Of a stretch of 5,516 nt of DNA, positions 4,148-5,516 are shown one piece after another. Both the position numbers and the translations under genes were made by a program. A model generated the notes under the pieces. It searched no databases and was not told the origin of the DNA. It saw only the letters and a list, made by a program, of their open reading frames with translations. Origin of the DNA: Thermococcaceae archaeon (lineage in GTDB: Archaea; Methanobacteriota_B; Thermococci; Thermococcales; Thermococcaceae); assembly GCA_026986455.1 (NCBI GenBank), contig JALSON010000020.1, forward strand, positions 1-5,516, read 5' to 3'. The first letter of the stretch is position 1, and each line of letters opens with the position of its first letter.

Positions 4148-5516
4148 TCAGAAGGTAAAGTAGTCCATCCTCTCCTCCTTCTCGGCTTTGACCTTTCTGC
4201 TCTCCTCAAAGTTCCTGTAATAATCCAGCATGTATTTTGTTATGCTCGGCTTTACCTTCTTCATGGCCTCTTCAAAGTCCCTCCTCGAAACCTTCAGCTT
4301 TTCAAGGAAGTCCTCGCTCTGCTCCTCGACGAGCTCGGCAGGCAGCTTTGCCATTATTCTGCGCATTGCATTCAATGCCGCCTCTCTCACAAGTGCAGCA
4401 AGGTCAGCACCGCTGTAGCCCTTGGTTCTCCTTGCAATGTCTTCAAGGCTAACATCCCCCGCGAGGGGGACTCTCTTCGTGTGGACCCTGAGAATCTCAA
4501 GCCTCGTCCTTTCGTCAGGTGCGGGGACGTATATAAGCCTGTCCAGCCGCCCCGGCCTCAGCAGTGCGGGATCGAGGATATCCGGCCTGTTTGTGGCAGC
4601 TATGACAACGACACCGCTGTTCTTCTCTATACCGTCCATCTCGGTGAGGAGCTGGTTAATGAGCCTGTCGGTAACGCGGTTCATGTCGGTACCTCTGGCA
4701 GGTGCTATTGAGTCAATCTCGTCAATGAAGACCACGGTTGGAGCTGCCTGCCTCGCCTTCCTGAATATCTCCCTCACGCGTTTTTCACTTTCCCCAACCC
4801 ATTTTGAGAGAACTTCAGGCCCTCTGATGCCGATAAAGTTGGCCTCACTCTCAGTTGCAACGGCCTTAGCAAGCAGAGTCTTACCAGTCCCCGGCGGGCC
4901 GTAGAGCAGAACACCCTTAGGCGGCTCGATACCAAGACGCTCAAATGCCCTTGGATATTTTATCGGCCATTCAACCGCCTCCCTCAGCTCCTCCTTGATT
5001 TTCTCAAGACCGCCTATGTCCTCCCAGTGCACGTTTGGAACCTCAATCATGACCTCCCTCAGCGCCGACGGCTCAACCATCTTGAGGGCCTCATAGAAGT
5101 CCTTCTTCGTAACCTTAAGCTCCTGAAGAACCTCGGCGGGTATCCTCTCATGCTCGGGGTTTATTTTCCCCTGCTCAATAAGCCGCCTGAGGACAACCAT
5201 TGCTGCTTCCCTCGCCAGCGCCGCTAGGTCGGCACCAACAAAGCCGTGGGTCTTCTCTGCAATTTCCTCCAGCATTCTGTCAATCAGCCTGCCGCGCACC
5301 TCCCGGTACAGCTCGCCCTCTTCCTTCAGAGCTTCCCTGATTTCCTCCCCGTCCCTTAGACCTTCAATTTTTCCAATAAGCTCCTGGATTTTTCTTCCAT
5401 CAAAGCGGTCATCCCTCATGAGCTCCTTCAGAATCCTGAGGATTGCATGCTTCTCAAAATCCGGCTCAAGGGGCATTCCTCTCGTGTGTATCTGGAGGAT
5501 TTCCTTCCTCCCCTGT
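4148..5516 (-). CDS. cdc48: CDC48/p97/VCP-family AAA ATPase, C-terminal part, 5' truncated by window edge
   Basis: This two-ring hexameric unfoldase extracts and unfolds proteins using ATP; archaeal members can feed substrates to the 20S proteasome. The frame stays open to the right edge, reading [17 protein letters not shown] across it, which is the end of the D1 AAA domain. The Met at 5476 is therefore internal. Counting from that Met (442 residues to the stop), the D1 lid contains an unusually long charged helical stretch (about 4-75) before [18 protein letters not shown] (76-93). D2 follows: [20 protein letters not shown] (151-170), Walker A GPPGTGKT (193-200), pore loop KWVGES (225-230) and Walker B VFIDEID (249-255). 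Then come sensor 1 N296 (ATNRPD), arginine fingers R307 and R310 (LLRPGRLDR), and the lid with [15 protein letters not shown] (353-367). The D1 and D2 lids visibly repeat the GADLAAL-REAA pattern. The tail is charged and ends RMDYFTF. The N-domain and D1 Walker motifs are outside the window. Thermococcales have at least two such ATPases; which one this is cannot be decided here. Confidence 0.96.
   Translation of the reverse strand, partial: QGRKEILQIHTRGMPLEPDFEKHAILRILKELMRDDRFDGRKIQELIGKIEGLRDGEEIREALKEEGELYREVRGRLIDRMLEEIAEKTHGFVGADLAALAREAAMVVLRRLIEQGKINPEHERIPAEVLQELKVTKKDFYEALKMVEPSALREVMIEVPNVHWEDIGGLEKIKEELREAVEWPIKYPRAFERLGIEPPKGVLLYGPPGTGKTLLAKAVATESEANFIGIRGPEVLSKWVGESEKRVREIFRKARQAAPTVVFIDEIDSIAPARGTDMNRVTDRLINQLLTEMDGIEKNSGVVVIAATNRPDILDPALLRPGRLDRLIYVPAPDERTRLEILRVHTKRVPLAGDVSLEDIARRTKGYSGADLAALVREAALNAMRRIMAKLPAELVEEQSEDFLEKLKVSRRDFEEAMKKVKPSITKYMLDYYRNFEESRKVKAEKEERMDYFTF

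Noticed and set aside
4422..4904. 160-residue open frame on the plus strand
   Set aside because: It is the antisense of the highly conserved D2 AAA region of CDC48, with Ser-rich low-complexity composition, no ribosome site and no family resemblance.
1..5516. A linked new multi-gene system
   Set aside because: Every complete gene falls in a known family, each appears to have its own promoter or terminator, and the functions do not form a shared pathway.

Overview
The window looks like a hyperthermophilic euryarchaeon of the order Thermococcales. Proteins of the archaeal type (TFB, FEN-1, ADP-forming acetyl-CoA synthetase, CDC48) read very much like their Pyrococcus/Thermococcus counterparts as I remember them. 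The proteins are rich in Lys/Glu/Arg, promoters carry BRE/TATA elements, and terminators are oligo-T tracts. A base composition near half GC suits Thermococcus better than the more AT-rich Pyrococcus, but this is inference; no search was run.

Layout, left to right. (1) The 3' end of a transcription factor B gene (+), cut by the left edge. (2) A complete flap endonuclease 1 gene (-), whose stop codon directly abuts the TFB stop codon. (3) A divergent intergenic region of about 190 bases with back-to-back promoters and a 7-base inverted repeat overlapping the FEN-1 TATA box. (4) The alpha subunit of ADP-forming acetyl-CoA synthetase (+), ending in an oligo-T terminator. (5) A calcineurin-type metallophosphoesterase (+) with its own promoter. 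(6) A small PRC-barrel protein (-), convergent with the phosphoesterase and separated from it by only 5 bases. (7) The C-terminal half or more of a two-ring CDC48/p97 AAA ATPase (-), cut by the right edge. It is followed by tandem oligo-T terminators that run straight into the promoter of the PRC-barrel gene.

The genes are mostly single-gene transcription units for core functions: transcription initiation, DNA replication and repair, energy conservation from acyl-CoAs, phosphoester hydrolysis, and protein unfolding. They do not form one pathway. I see no mobile element, CRISPR array, tRNA or rRNA, toxin-antitoxin pair or defence system, and nothing that supports a new multi-gene system. The points most worth a second look are fine-scale. 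They are the charged insertion in the CDC48 D1 lid, the PRC-barrel protein of unknown role, an unusual substitution next to the FEN-1 active site, the inverted repeat in the divergent promoter, the very tight convergent gene ends, and two genes where a GTG inside the Shine-Dalgarno sequence could be mistaken for the start.
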